This document shows positions 31,041 through 42,200 of a stretch of DNA of 64,000 nucleotides, piece after piece. How positions within the stretch are numbered: the first letter of the stretch is position 1; each line of letters starts with the position of its first letter. The stretch covers positions 1,116,001-1,180,000 of the forward strand of contig BRON01000010.1 in assembly GCA_024345305.1 (NCBI GenBank). The letters are read 5' to 3'. The position numbers and the translations under genes are program-made. Source of the stretch: Mrakia gelida. Lineage: Eukaryota > Basidiomycota > Tremellomycetes > Cystofilobasidiales > Mrakiaceae. A model generated the notes under the pieces. It was not told the DNA's origin. It saw nothing but the letters and a program-made list of their open reading frames with translations, and searched no databases.

Positions 31041-32910
31041 ATGGGCAAGACCAAAGCAAAGAGAGCCGAGAACTCTGCTCAGTTCAAAGAAATCAAAGCG
31101 GCGAGGAAGGCAGCTCAAGCAGAACTGGACGACTCCCCAGACTCCTCCTCCTCCTCGAGACTCCCTCCTCTCAAACGAGCAAAGCTCAACAACTCTTCCT
31201 CCTCCTCCTCGAGAAACAACAAGCCCAACTACACCATCGACGAGGACAAGCACAGCTATGCCTTCTTCCCTATCGGACTGCCTCTCGAGGGTGAGGAGGG
31301 TGAACGAGAGCTGGACGAGGCGGAGAAGTATCTGTTGAGCGTGAGGTGAGCTTCGACTTTCCTTCCCTCTCCTTCTCTCGGCAAGCTCGTCGAGGCTGAC
31401 TCCCTTCTTCGCTTTCGCTTCGACTCTGGGATATATAGAGCGGAAGAGGATCGACTACCAAGCTTCGTCACCGTCTACAACCCCTACGTCCTCAAACCCT
31501 CCGCTCCTACTCCAACTCCACGAGGGAAGGACCTCTGGATCGCTGGACCCTCCGACCCTTCTCCCTCTTTCGCCTCCTCCTCCTCCATCGCATCTTCCAA
31601 GACGCCCAGTCACCCTCTCCTACCCACCCCTCTATGGCGTCAACGCTTCCTCGCCAACTTCCTTCAGCTTCGAGCCGTTCGTTTCTTTCCTTCCCTCCTC
31701 CTCCCTCTGCACACTTGCTCTCGCGCGAAATCTGACCCCTCCGTTGTTCTTCCTTCTGCCTCATCAGAACCTCAAACACCCTTCGACCCTCCCTTCCCCT
31801 GCCAACCCCGGCTTCTCAACTTCCCTCAACCCACCAGCCCACTACGTCCCTCTCCCAGCCCCTCGCGACAGGGAGAAATGGAGGCAGTACATCGTCGGCG
31901 CGTCGAGGAAGAAGATCAGAGTCGTCAAGGTCGTCGCCGAAGAGACCAAGAAGGAGGAACCTTCTCAGGCTTCTACCGTTCTCATGGACTGCGGGAGGAA
32001 GCAGGAGAGCGAGGTCGAGCCCGAAGCAGCAGTCGTCGTCGCGGTCGAGACGGTCGTTGATTCGAAGGGAGCCTCGCCTCCCGCTGCCGCCGCTGGGGAC
32101 GAGGACGACGAGGAGATGATGGACGCTGCTGGAGAGGGCTACGAGGGAGACGAGGAGGACGACGATGGATATCAGTTTGGAGACGCGACGGTGGACGATG
32201 GGACGGAATGGTACGGGGTCGACGGAGACGAGGACGAGGAGATCTTCCCTCTTCCAACGCACGCCGAACTCGAAGAGCAGCTCAACGACATGGAGGATGA
32301 GTCGAGCTCAGACGAGGAGGATGAGGGAGTGCTGGAACTCGAACCTCTTCAGCCGAAGCATCTTCCGAAGGAGCCGAGCTTGACGTTGATTCAAACTCTT
32401 CCTGAGGTGAGTCGCGACGCTCTTCTCTTTCTTCTGCCTTTCGACTCCGAACGCTGACTGGTCTTTCGTTTCGTTTCCTCGCTTCAGTCTACGATCCTCC
32501 TCCTCCTAGCCCACCTTACCCACTTCCTCCGCCCTCTACCTCACCTCCTCAACTCGCAACCCTCCCTCCCATCCTCATCCTCAGCACCCACCCCTCCCTC
32601 CCCGTACCCAACTCTCACCCCCCTTTTCTCCCGCTGGATCCTCTCCCTCCTCTCCAAACTCGACGCTCACCTCCTCCCCTCTCACATCTCTCAGCTTCGA
32701 GACCTCGCTCGCGTGATGATGGAGATCCTCGAGAGCTACGCCATGGGACCGAGGAAACGAGAGGAGACTGCTGGGTTGGTTGGAGAGGAAGAGAAGGCGA
32801 GGAGGGAGGAGGAGAGGATGGGATGTTGGATGATCTGGGGAGCTGTGGTGGAGGTGTGGGCGCAGAGGGATTTGGTGCTGGATATGGAGGTGGTGTTTGG
32901 GAAGCTTTGA
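31041..32910 (+). CDS. GEMIN2: GEMIN2/SIP1 (Brr1) homologue, snRNP assembly factor
   Basis: Probable Gemin2 homologue, which holds the Sm pentamer during spliceosomal snRNP assembly with SMN. The N-terminus MGKTKAKRAENSAQFKEIKA is basic. Then KHSYAFFPIGLPLEG, AEEDRLPSFVTVYNPYVLKP, and TPLWRQRFLANFLQLRANLK, the conserved W-x4-F...LR segment. A long acidic insertion follows (about residues 230-330). The C-terminal helical domain reads TLTPLFSRWILSLLSKLDAH, LLPSHISQLRDLARVMMEIL and WGAVVEVWAQRDLVLDMEVV, which aligns with the RWLYALL...LIRQLAR...YFDQRDLAD pattern of human Gemin2. Four exons. The acidic insertion makes it longer than animal Gemin2. Given how intron-rich this genome is, a retained SMN-Gemin2 system fits. 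Assignment is by motif order, not by search. Confidence 0.72.
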
Positions 32911-33951
32911 GGAGGGAGGGAAGAAGAGAGGTTGGCGTCGTCGCGAGGGGAGAAGGAGAGGGAGACGAGGCTTTGCGTTGATCGATGCATGCATACATAC
33001 CGTAACGAATATATATACGCACTCAATACGAAAGAAATGGCCCGATGCCAGAACTTGAAACGACGAAAAAGGCAAGCAAAGCGCGCGCGTCGTCGATTCC
33101 AATCCCAACCGACCCTCTCCCCTCCTTCCAGCCTTCTTTCCCTCTTGCCCCAAAACTCACTCGTTCGAATCCCTCCTATACCACCCTCTTTCCTACAAAA
33201 GGAAGTTATGTTCGACAGCCGCTCGAGCTAGGCTCACAGAGACAACCGTCAACCCGTCTGCGCACGCTCCATACTTCAGGCCCCGGTTCTCGTTCTCGCG
33301 GAGAGAAGTGGGTCTGAGTACTTATTTGAACGGTTAACGGGTTTGGGTTGGGTTACCCAGGCCAAGCTCAGAAGTGTTAGACCGCTGAGCCATCCTGGGT
33401 TGGTGAGAGGGAATGCGAACGAGGGTCGTTTTATCCCCTGGGAAGAAATTCTAGGCGATTTCTTTTTGGTGGTTCGAGGCGTAATTCGAGTGGCTTGAAG
33501 CTGGGGTAAAGGTTGAGCAGAAGAAAATAGAGAACGAGGGAAAGAAGGAAGGAAGACGCGTCGAGGTCGAGCTGCACGCAGTCCTTTCGAACTCGCTTTC
33601 CTCCTGCAATCTCTTTCTGGAGGCAGTAAGGTGATGGCGGCTCGGCTGAAATGATCGAGGCGCTGAAGAGGGAGGGTTTTGGCTTTCTGTCAAGGAACTG
33701 AGAGCAGTGAACGAGGTCGTCGCGTCGAAGCTCATCGACATCGTCTCCTCCCTCTCTCAATCTCCCACCGTCAAGATTCCACCCACTCCAGCTTCCGACC
33801 CAGCTACAAAGAAAGGGCTGAGCGTGACGACGGTGCTGAGCGAGAGAAAGTTGAGAAAGAGAGAGGGTCAGGATCGATGAGACGCGACGACGGACGACGA
33901 ACACGAGACGAGGTGAGAAGCCAGGAGGGAAGGGAGAGGACGAGCGTACGA
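32911..33951. other. Spacer: GEMIN2 3' end and cassette copy 2 non-coding part
   Basis: About 130 bp of GEMIN2 3' region, then the tRNA-like element and the conserved 3' flank of the F-box copy, including one GACGCGTC near 33558. No independent gene seen. Confidence 0.45.
33050..33410 (-). repeat. Conserved non-coding tRNA-like element, copy 2
   Basis: Reverse-strand copy of the element. The A-box-like motif is at 33382-33392 (minus: TGGCTCAGCGG) and the B-box-like motif at 33172-33182 (minus: GGATTCGAACG). They are about 220 bp apart, as in copies 1 and 3. The intervening block with GACGGGTTGACGGTTGTCTC is kept with one change. The long T run of copy 1 is not seen at the same place. Confidence 0.5.
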
Positions 33952-34992
33952 TTATGTAGATGAGATCGCATGTGATGCACTGCATGGAGGAGGAAGAGCT
34001 GGTCAGCTCCGAAGAGTAGGCGCGGAGCAAGAAGAGCGAGACGTAACTCACGTTTCAGTCGACGACTTGACGAGGACGGTGATTCGAGGGAGGAGAACCG
34101 AGCTCGTGAGACTCTCAAGGAGAAGTCTCCTCTCCTCGGACGTGTTGACAAGGACTGCAACCTTCTCTATAGACCTGAAGGTCGAAACGTTCAGGTCCTC
34201 TTCGACCCAGCTCTGGACGTCAGTGTAAACCGATCTCGACAGGTCGTAAAAGATCTCGAGTCCATCCACGAGCCCTGCCTTGAAGCGCTCCTCTAAACAA
34301 CTCATCAGGTAATCGTAAAAGAACGCGTTCACGAAGACGAGTTTTCGAAGACGTGTCCAGAAGGAGAGGGTGACGGAGGAGGACGGGACCTCCCCTCCAG
34401 GAATATCACGGAGTCCGTTGAGCTCAAACTCGACGGGGTCGAAGAACGGGTTGACTTGAGTTAGGGAGAAGGAGCTAGAGAGGACGACCTTGAGGGACTG
34501 GACGGGAAGTCGACCAGGAGAAGAGGAGGAGGGGACGAGGTGAAGACGAAGAGGCTCGAAAATTTCCTCCTCGTCCGTGGGGTTGAACGGATCCTCCTGG
34601 TCCTCGATGTAGGTGACGGAGTGAACGAGGGAGAGATCCAGCCATGGATCGAGCTCGGGATGTCTCTTCTCGGCCTGGGCAGGAGGAAGATGGGAAGCAC
34701 AGGAGGGGGAAGATTAGCTCCGGTTGGTGGGACGATCTCGATCTCTTCCACATTCTTCATATCAGTCTCGGACTATAAAGAGAAGAAGACTCACGACGAT
34801 AGTGAGGAACTTGGTCAAGCCCTCGGGTCCTTCGAATTCGATGTATCGATAGAGGAGAGGGGAGGAGAGTTGAAGGAAGGCGAGGGAGAGGGTGGACGTC
34901 TTTGCGAGCGTAGGCTGGTCGCAGAACTTGAGGATTTCCTTCTTGACCTCGGTGGGGAGGAAGGGAAGAGGAGGAGAGGTATGGATTGGCAT
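33952..34992 (-). CDS. F-box-like protein, cassette copy 2
   Basis: Intact paralogue of copies 1 and 3. I take ATG 34992 (MPIHTSPPLPFLPTEVKKEI) because it aligns with the start of copy 1; the frame has another start 30 bp upstream. F-box-like segment PFLPTEVKKEILKFCDQPTL, SLAFLQLSSPLLYRYIEFEG. Exon 2: HPELDPWLDLSLVHSVTYIE, WTRLRKLVFVNAFFYDYLMS, LEIFYDLSRSVYTDVQSWVE, VLLPRITVLVKSSTET. The short last exon TASHAISST ends with TAA at 33952-33954, one residue pattern away from copy 1 (TASHVIAST). Divergence from copy 1 is spread over the protein and includes length changes, while frame and splice sites are kept, which suggests selection for coding. Function unknown; adaptor role in an SCF ligase is inference from the F-box-like motif. 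Confidence 0.6.
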
Positions 34993-35117
34993 ATCGAGAA
35001 AGTATGCTTTTGACGAGGTCACGGCTAGGGAGAGGGAAGGCGAGAAGGAGAGCGAAAGTTGAGCTTCCCTTTCAGTTGACCTTCACCACATCGTCGTCTC
35101 CTTCCCTTCCCTGCGCC
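34993..35117. promoter_or_regulatory. Bidirectional promoter, F-box copy 2 / WW-FF gene
   Basis: A gap of 125 bp between divergent starts, so the F-box copy must use, or interfere with, the promoter of the housekeeping gene. Confidence 0.45.
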
Positions 35118-38100
35118 ATGTCGATCCCACCTCCTTCTCCTCCCCCACCTACGCTCCCGTAAGTGACGTCTCTACCTTTATAATATCAGAACGATGTTCA
35201 AAAGCTGACTTGTTGTATGGATTCCTGCAGACAAACGGCTGGGATGCCCCCACCTCCTCCTCCTGGGTTCGCTCCTCCTCCTCCTCCCAACTTCATTCCT
35301 CCTCTCCCTCCAGGTTGGACAGAGCACAAAGGTCAGTTCATATATATACTCCTCCATACCTTCTCGTACTAATCTCCCCCTTTTCCAGCTACCGGTGGCT
35401 CCCTCTACTGGCACAACGCTTCGACCGGGTCGTCGACGTACACTCGACCTCTTCTCAACTTCTCGGTCCCTCCTCCAGGCTTCTTCCCTCCCTTCCCACC
35501 ACCAAACTTCATACATCAGCAACCTCCAATTGCCGCCGTCTCGGCCGCTCCCGTGGCTGCTGAGCCCAAGAAGAAGAAGAAGGAGAAGCCAAAGGACAAG
35601 ACTCCCATCCCTGGAACACCTTGGATTCGAGTTAAGACGAACGAGGGAAACGTCTTTTACATGAACAAGGACACCAAGAAGAGTGAATGGACAGTACCAG
35701 AGGAGATTGCTGTTAGTTTCATTTCTCGCCCGGATGTCGCAGGGAAGGGAAGGGGAGACGAGGTGATGGGGCGAACGAGCGAGAAAGAAGGAGCTCGCGA
35801 GCTGACCTTCCTTCCCTTCCCCTTCTCGCGTCTTTGTTTCTCCAGACGGAAGTCGCCGAGCTGGAAGCTACCGAAAAGGCTGAACAGGAAGCCAAGGAAG
35901 CAGCCGAAAAGGCTGAACTTGAAGCTCTCAAAGCTGAGGAGGAAGCTTCAGCCAAGGTCGAGCTCGAACGTCTTCGAGCAGAACTCGCTCTCGCCAACAA
36001 GAAACGAAAGGCCTCTCCCACCCTCGGTACCTCCCTTCCTCCTTCCTCCAAGCAGCCGAAACCAACTCCAGCAGCACCAGCAGCCGAGCCAGATGAGGAG
36101 GATATCGACGTCGACGCTCTCTCTGCCCTTCACAACAACGAGCCCGACGAGGAGCAGGAGGACGTCGTGCAGCTCGGTCCATCTGGAGAGGACGACGAGG
36201 AGGCCTGGCAGCGAGCTGTGGCTGCCGAGATGTCGATCGAGTACGTGGACCCGAAGGAGAAGGCTAGGCTCGAGAGGGAGGAGATCGAGCGAGAGGAGAG
36301 GGAGGAGAAGGAGGAGCAGGCTGCTAGGGAGGAGGAGGCGAGGCAGTCGATGTTCGGAGGAGCCGCGAAGGCTGGTGGGAACGTAACGATGTCTGTGGAG
36401 GAAGGACGAGCTCTGTTCAAGGTTCGTTCTAGGGCTTATCTTCGACTCGAGTAGAAGATGCTGACCTCTCTCACACGTTTGACGCCGCAGAGCCTCCTCT
36501 ACGAACGTAACATCTCTCCCGTCGCGCCCTGGGATATGTCTCTCCCTCTCTTCATCAACGACCCTCGGTACATCCTCCTCTCCTCCATCAAGGATCGGAA
36601 AGAAGTCTTTGACGAGTACTGCCGAGACAAAGCTCGTGAGCTTCGAGCTGCCAAACTCGCTGGAGCAGCCGCAGGAGGATCCGCCGCCGTCGAGAAGAAG
36701 GACCCGGAGAGGGAGTTCAAGGATCTGCTCAAGACGGAGGTGAAGAGCACGAGGATGAGGTTCGAGGACTTCAAGAAGGCTTGGGAGAAGGATAGGAGGT
36801 ACTTCGCTTGGGGGAGGGATGATCGGGAGAGGGAGAAGGCGTTCAAGACCTATCAGAAGGAGTTGGGAGAACGTGAGTCGTCTTCGCGTCTCGCTTCGAC
36901 TCGCTTTCTTCGTCGGGACTCGAGCTGACCCCTCATCTCTCTCACATTCTCGCAGGCAAACGAGCCGACGCGAAGCGTGCCGAGCAGGACTTCTACGAAC
37001 TCCTCGGCGAGACGGACGGGATCACGTCCGAGTCGATCTGGAAGGAGGTTCGTTCGCGTCTCTCTCTCCCTCCTTCCCCCACCCCTTTGCTCGAATTGAC
37101 CTCCTTCTCTTTTCTTCGCTCAGACCAAGCGATCCATCGACCGTGACCCTCGCTACGAAGCTGTCGGCTCCTCCTCCCTCCGAGAAGAACTCTTCCAATC
37201 CTACCTTCTCCGCCTCGCCTCCTCCTCCAAAGCACCCGCCGAGGACGAAGCGACTCGCAAAGCTCGCGAGAAGAAGGAACGAGCCGAGGCTTCTCTTCGA
37301 GAGAGGCAGGAGACCGTTCGAGCTCAGCAAGGACGAGTCGCGAACGAGATCGGGAGGAGTCGAGGGATGGTTGGGAGGGAGGAGGCCGAGAGAGAGTTTG
37401 GGACGTTGCTCGTTGATCAGGTTAAGGACCACGATGTGAGTTTGAGCGAGCTTTCATTTGGGGTGAGAGAGTGAAAGAGCCTTACTGACTTCGGTTTCGC
37501 GTTTTGATCCCCCTTTCCAGGCCTCCTGGGAAACCTACCTCCCCCTCCTCTCCAAAGACCCCCGTTCCAACTCCCCCTCCCTCTCCCTCTCGGACAAACA
37601 TCGTCTCTTCCACTCCCACCTCTCGCACCTCCAATCCAAACGTCTCTCCTCCCTCCACACCCTCTTCACCACCCACTCCCCCCTCCTCCAAACCCCCTTC
37701 TCCTCCATCCACGCTCTCCTCGCCCCCGAATTCGCCGTCACTCGCCTGAACCTCACGCCCGACCAGCTCGAGGACGAGTACAACCGCTGGCAGCGCAGCA
37801 GGGATGATGCGGCGAAGAGAGAGTTCGCGGAGATGATGAACGAGAATGCGTTTGTGCAGTTCTGGGGAGGGATGAGGAAGGCTGAGGGGGAAGGGGAGGA
37901 GGAGAGGAGGTTGAGGAAGGGGGGTGGGGGACTGGGAGGGAATGAGGAGAGTGATAGTGAGGAGGAGGAGGGAGAGGGAGGAGGAGGGAAGGGGGATTTG
38001 ATGGGGATGGCGAAGAAGATTGATTTGAGGGAGATTGAGGCGGTTTTGAAGGTGAGTTGACTGGAAGGAGAGACGAGGAGGGGGTTGAACGATTGCTGAC

Positions 38101-38330
38101 TCGTTCTTTTGTTCTGTTTGTTGTTGTGTTGGTGTTTGCAGCAAGACAAGCGGTACAGGATTTTCGATCATATCCCTGAGCAAAGGGAGGAGTGGATCAG
38201 GGTGAGTCGCGTTCGCCTCTCTTCGTTCGGTTGCTCGTTTCGAAGCTGACCTCGTCGCCCTCTCGTCCATTTGCTCGTACAGGATCATCTCGCCGCTCTC
38301 GACGCGCCCAAGGCTTCTGTTCATGTCTAA
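35118..38330 (+). CDS. dre4: WW/FF-domain transcription-splicing factor (TCERG1/CA150, Dre4-like)
   Basis: Nuclear factor that couples RNA polymerase II elongation with splicing through WW domains (proline-rich and splicing partners) and FF domains (phosphorylated CTD). Proline-rich start, then WW1 LPPGWTEHKATGGSLYWHNA and WW2 TPWIRVKTNEGNVFYMNKDT ending KSEWTVPEEI. A coiled, charged segment follows (EAELEATEKAEQEAKEAAEK-like, partly Glu-rich). FF repeats: RALFKSLLYERNISPVAPWD with DPRYILLSSIKDRKEVFDEY; REFKDLLKTEV with KKAWEKDRRYFAW; QDFYELLGETDGITSESIWK with DRDPRYEAV; and REFGTLLVDQV with YLPLLSKDPRS. A last short block QDKRYRIFDHIPEQREEWIR ends at KASVHV. The two-WW plus multi-FF order is that of TCERG1 rather than Prp40 because of the long linker. 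About nine exons with CTGAC branch sites. Confidence 0.83.
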
Positions 38331-39268
38331 TCTATCTCGTCCATACTCTTGCTATCTCAAAATACGATATCATGAGCTCGAGCTCAGAACGCGGAGGGCT
38401 CGAAGGCAGTTGATCGACGCGTCGCGCTTTCATTCGGGTTCTCTCAGTCGCCCCTCTCGTTCCATCTCAATTCTCTCGACTCTCCTATCTCGAAGATAGA
38501 CCCCTTCCTGGCGCATCACAGCTGTATCATCTCAAAATCAAAACAAACCCTCCCATCCGACGCGACTGAGCGACTGCGCCTCCGCCTCCGGGTCTTGAGT
38601 CTCCAACGCGACTTTGGATTCACCTCATTTCCCTCCCTCCTCCCTCCCTTCCTGTCTCTCACCCCCACCCATCTCCTCCCCCCTCCCCTTCCTTTCTCGC
38701 CTTTGGGACACCCTCGCTCTCCTCTTCCTCCATCGCGCACCCATCTCGCTCTCTTCTCTTCACTGGCCACCAAGGAAGGAATCCAATCGCTCAACGAACC
38801 TCGCGTTGAGCTTTGTCTCGTCTCGCTTGCTCTCCCTTCCCTCCCTTCGCTCGTTCGTTCAAGAGGATTCAGGATCGTTAGGATTCTGATATAGGTGAGT
38901 TGGTGAGCTGAGCTAGTCGGGGTTGGAGGCGTCCAAGAGCAGAAGAGGCCGGACGTAGGAGTGGGACGAGTGAGAAGGAAGGAGGGGCGGGGGGAAGGGA
39001 AGAAGAGGAAGGGAGGACGAGGTGAAGGCTGGGACGAGTCTCCTCTCGTTCTTTCTACTGAGATTGAGAGAGGAAGAGCGCTCTCTCTTGGGCTACTAGG
39101 ACACTTAATAGAATCTACTGAAACTCTGAGTGGCATTGTAGACAAACTTCGATCGATTTGGAAGGCACAGGGGACCGTGAACGAACAAAGCTGACCTTCC
39201 TCCTTCCTCTCCTCCCTCCCTTCCTTCCAGATCTTCTACAACACTACCACCCAAATTCATTCCTCACC
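38331..39268 (+). promoter_or_regulatory. Spacer with MRC1 promoter and long 5' UTR intron
   Basis: A 938 bp gap. A probable leader intron of the MRC1 gene spans 38895-39230: GTGAGT donor, AAAGCTGACC branch, pyrimidine tract and CCAG acceptor. At about 336 nt it is much longer than the coding introns. One GACGCGTC lies near 38416. A minus-strand frame of 209 codons here has no domain and is treated as chance. Confidence 0.45.
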
Positions 39269-42200
39269 ATGTCCACCGTCCAACCCCCTACCTCCTCTCC
39301 TCTCACCTCCTTAGCGGCCACTTCCTCGTTCGCTCCCGCTGCTGCTCCATCGATCGGTCTCCCTTCCTCCTCCGCTCCTTCAACCACCAAAGGAATCGAT
39401 CCTCAATCAGACCTCCCTCCCTCCTCACCTCCTCCTCAAGCAACCACCACCACCACTGCCATCAACCCACTCTCAGCTCAGCCTGTCCAAGCAGCTTCCT
39501 CGGTCGCCTCTCTCGGTCCAGCTCCGAAACCTCAACAGAAACCATCGAGGACTTACTCGAGAGCTGGAACAGCAGCCAAACGCGTGAGCGAACCGCTCCC
39601 GCCCGTATTCGTCGTCAATCGAGAGAGGGATAGGGTCGAGGAGGAGAAGGAGAGTAGTGCGAGTGAAGGGGAGAGCTGGAAGAAGGGAACGGGGAAGGGC
39701 AAGGCTGCTGCTGCTGCTGCTTCGAGCGACGAGTCGAGCTCAGACGACGACGAGGACGAGTCCACGCCCGTCGTGAAGAAGAAGACCGGTGGGATCCTCA
39801 GCAGCGACGACGACGACGAGGTTGACGAAGCCGAGGCAGCTAGGATCATGGAGGCTCTGAAGAGAGAAGCTAGAGGCGAGGCTCCTCTCCCTAGCAAAGC
39901 CGTCGCGGTCGCTCCCACCACTTCAACCTCCGTCAACTCCTCCTCGCCTACCTCTCCTACGCCAGCACCTGCCACTCAACCCCGAGCTACAACAATTCAA
40001 CAGTCCGCTCTTCCTCCACCACCTTCCACCAAACCAGCCTACGCCATCCCCTCCGGACTCGACCCTCTTCGTCCAACCTCCTCCCTCTCGACTCTCCTCC
40101 CTACGTCCGAGGATCCACTCGCTCCCTCTTCGTCCCAGCACTCCCACCACACCAAGACCAAATCTTCCTCCCCTTCCCATGCCCACGCTCAACCCTCCCC
40201 CAAACCAGCCGCCGACCAAGAGGAGGAAAACGAGGACGATGAACCCGAATCCCACCACGTCCGAGCCTCCCACCAACCCAAGCACAAGACCAAAGCTCGT
40301 CGCGTCGTCAACTCCGAATCCGAAAACGAACGTTCCTCCGCTTCCGACTCCGCCTCGGGTCAAGCACGACCGAGGAAGCTCGTTCTTGGACGGGGACCGA
40401 CCCAGAAACCCAAGAGCAGTAGCGTCGTTCCTGCCACGGACCAAGCTCAAGATCTCGACGACGAGATGGAAGAGGACACGATGCCTCTGGTGGGGGAGAT
40501 CACCATCGCTCCTCGACCTAGGGACATGGGGAGTGGGAGTGGAAGGGAGAGGGAAAAGACACCTTCTTCAGAGGAGATAGGGGAGTTCGAGAGTAGTCCT
40601 CAGAGACGAGCGAAGAAGGAGGAGAGGTTGAGGAGGAAGGAGTTGGAGGCTATTGAGAGGATGGCGGAGGGTGGGGGTGGTGCTGGGGAGGGGGGGAAGA
40701 GGGAGAGAGAGAAGAAGGTGAAGGTGAGTTTTTGGCGATGTGAGGGGGTGGGATGGGTGGGAGGGTTGGGTGGGGGAAAGGGGGAGGGGGAGAGAGACGC
40801 GTCTTTTCTGTTCGGCTGACGCGTTTGACTTTTTGGCGCACAGGCTTTGACGAAGAAGGATCAGGAGACTATGAGGAAGACGCAGGCTGAGATGAATCGA
40901 GGTGAGTGGCGAGGAGAGGAGTTGGGAGGGAGGGAGGGGAGGGGAGGACGCGTCAAACTCGCACTGACTTTGGTTGTGTTTTGTGTTGGGTTCAACCAGG
41001 TGGACGAGCTTCTCTTTCTCGACCTGAGGTTCAAAAGCGAAGCATGGCTGCTTTCTTGGGTACGCTTGATCAGAAGAAGAGGGAGGCCTCGCTGTGAGTT
41101 TTCGAGCGAAGTGGACGAGATGGAGGACGAGAGGACGAAACTGACGAACCCACGCTCCCTTCGTTTCCGCTTCGCAGCAAACCCCTCAACATGACCCCCA
41201 AGTTCAACCTCTCGAATCCTCGCTCCTCCTTCCCTCCCAAACCCTCTTCCCTCGCCGCCTCTGCGCCTCCTCCACCCTCTGCTCCCGAACCAACCGTCCT
41301 CGTCGCCGCGACTTCCTCTCGACCCTCCACCACCGACGCGCCTTCGTACCTCTCGGACGACTCGGACGAGGAGATGCCAGACGTCAGCACTCTCTTCAAG
41401 GACGCGCAAGAGAAGGAAGCAGCTAGGAAACGGAAGATCAAGCTCGACCTGCTGAGGGAACAAGCTCTCGCCAACGCTCGCAAACCCTCCTCGTCCAACA
41501 CCACCTCCTCCTCGAAACGCGCCAAGGACGTCGATATCAACCTGGACGACGACGATTCGGACAACTTCGAGGTCGCTCCCAATCCCACAGCCATGGTCAA
41601 ACCAGAACGTCCGACTCCCGCTCCCGCTTCCCCTCCAGCAGCCTTCGCCCTCCACCACACCTCCGACCTCCAACGACGACACCTCAAACTCGCCGGCAAA
41701 GCAGCCCCCTCTCACGGTCTCTCTCGTCCTCACGATCTCGACGCCGCTTCTGAATCTCAAATCATCAACGCCGGAAAGACCTTCGGACACGCTCTCAAAC
41801 GCGACTTGCCAGGCAAACCTCGCTACGCCGAACCCATCACTCAAGCGAAGATGAACGCCAACATGCTCGAGAAGGCAGAGGCTGCTGCGAAGAAGGCTCG
41901 AATGGAGAAGGAGCGGAGGTACGGGAATGGGAGGGCTCTGGCGAAGAGGGAGGAGAGGGACGTGGCTGGGTTGGTGGAGAAGTTGTTGGTCAGGGAGGAG
42001 GAGGAGGGGAGGAGGAGTGGTGGGGGGAGGGATTGGGAAGGGGACGAGGATATGGAGGAGGATGATCCTGAGGATGGAGATTTCAGGCTTGAGGGGGAGG
42101 GAGAGGGAGAAGGAGCTGTGGGTGGTGGGGAGGAGATGTCTGGAGAGGAAGACGAGGGAGAGACCAAGACCGCTGGAGAGGAGGACGAGACTCGACGCGT

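Larger units (their letters stand above)
33040..35012 (-). repeat. F-box cassette, copy 2 of 3 (inverted)
   Basis: Same unit as copies 1 and 3 but in the opposite orientation, filling the gap between the GEMIN2 stop and the WW/FF gene start. F-box gene at 33952-34992, conserved 3' flank, then the tRNA-like element reaching to about 33050. Gene and non-coding parts are both retained, so this is not a processed copy. Edges by eye. Confidence 0.6.

Noticed and set aside
38516..39145. A 209-codon open frame on the minus strand before MRC1
   Set aside because: Low-complexity Arg/Ser/Gly sequence without any motif, antisense to a probable leader intron with good splice signals on the + strand.
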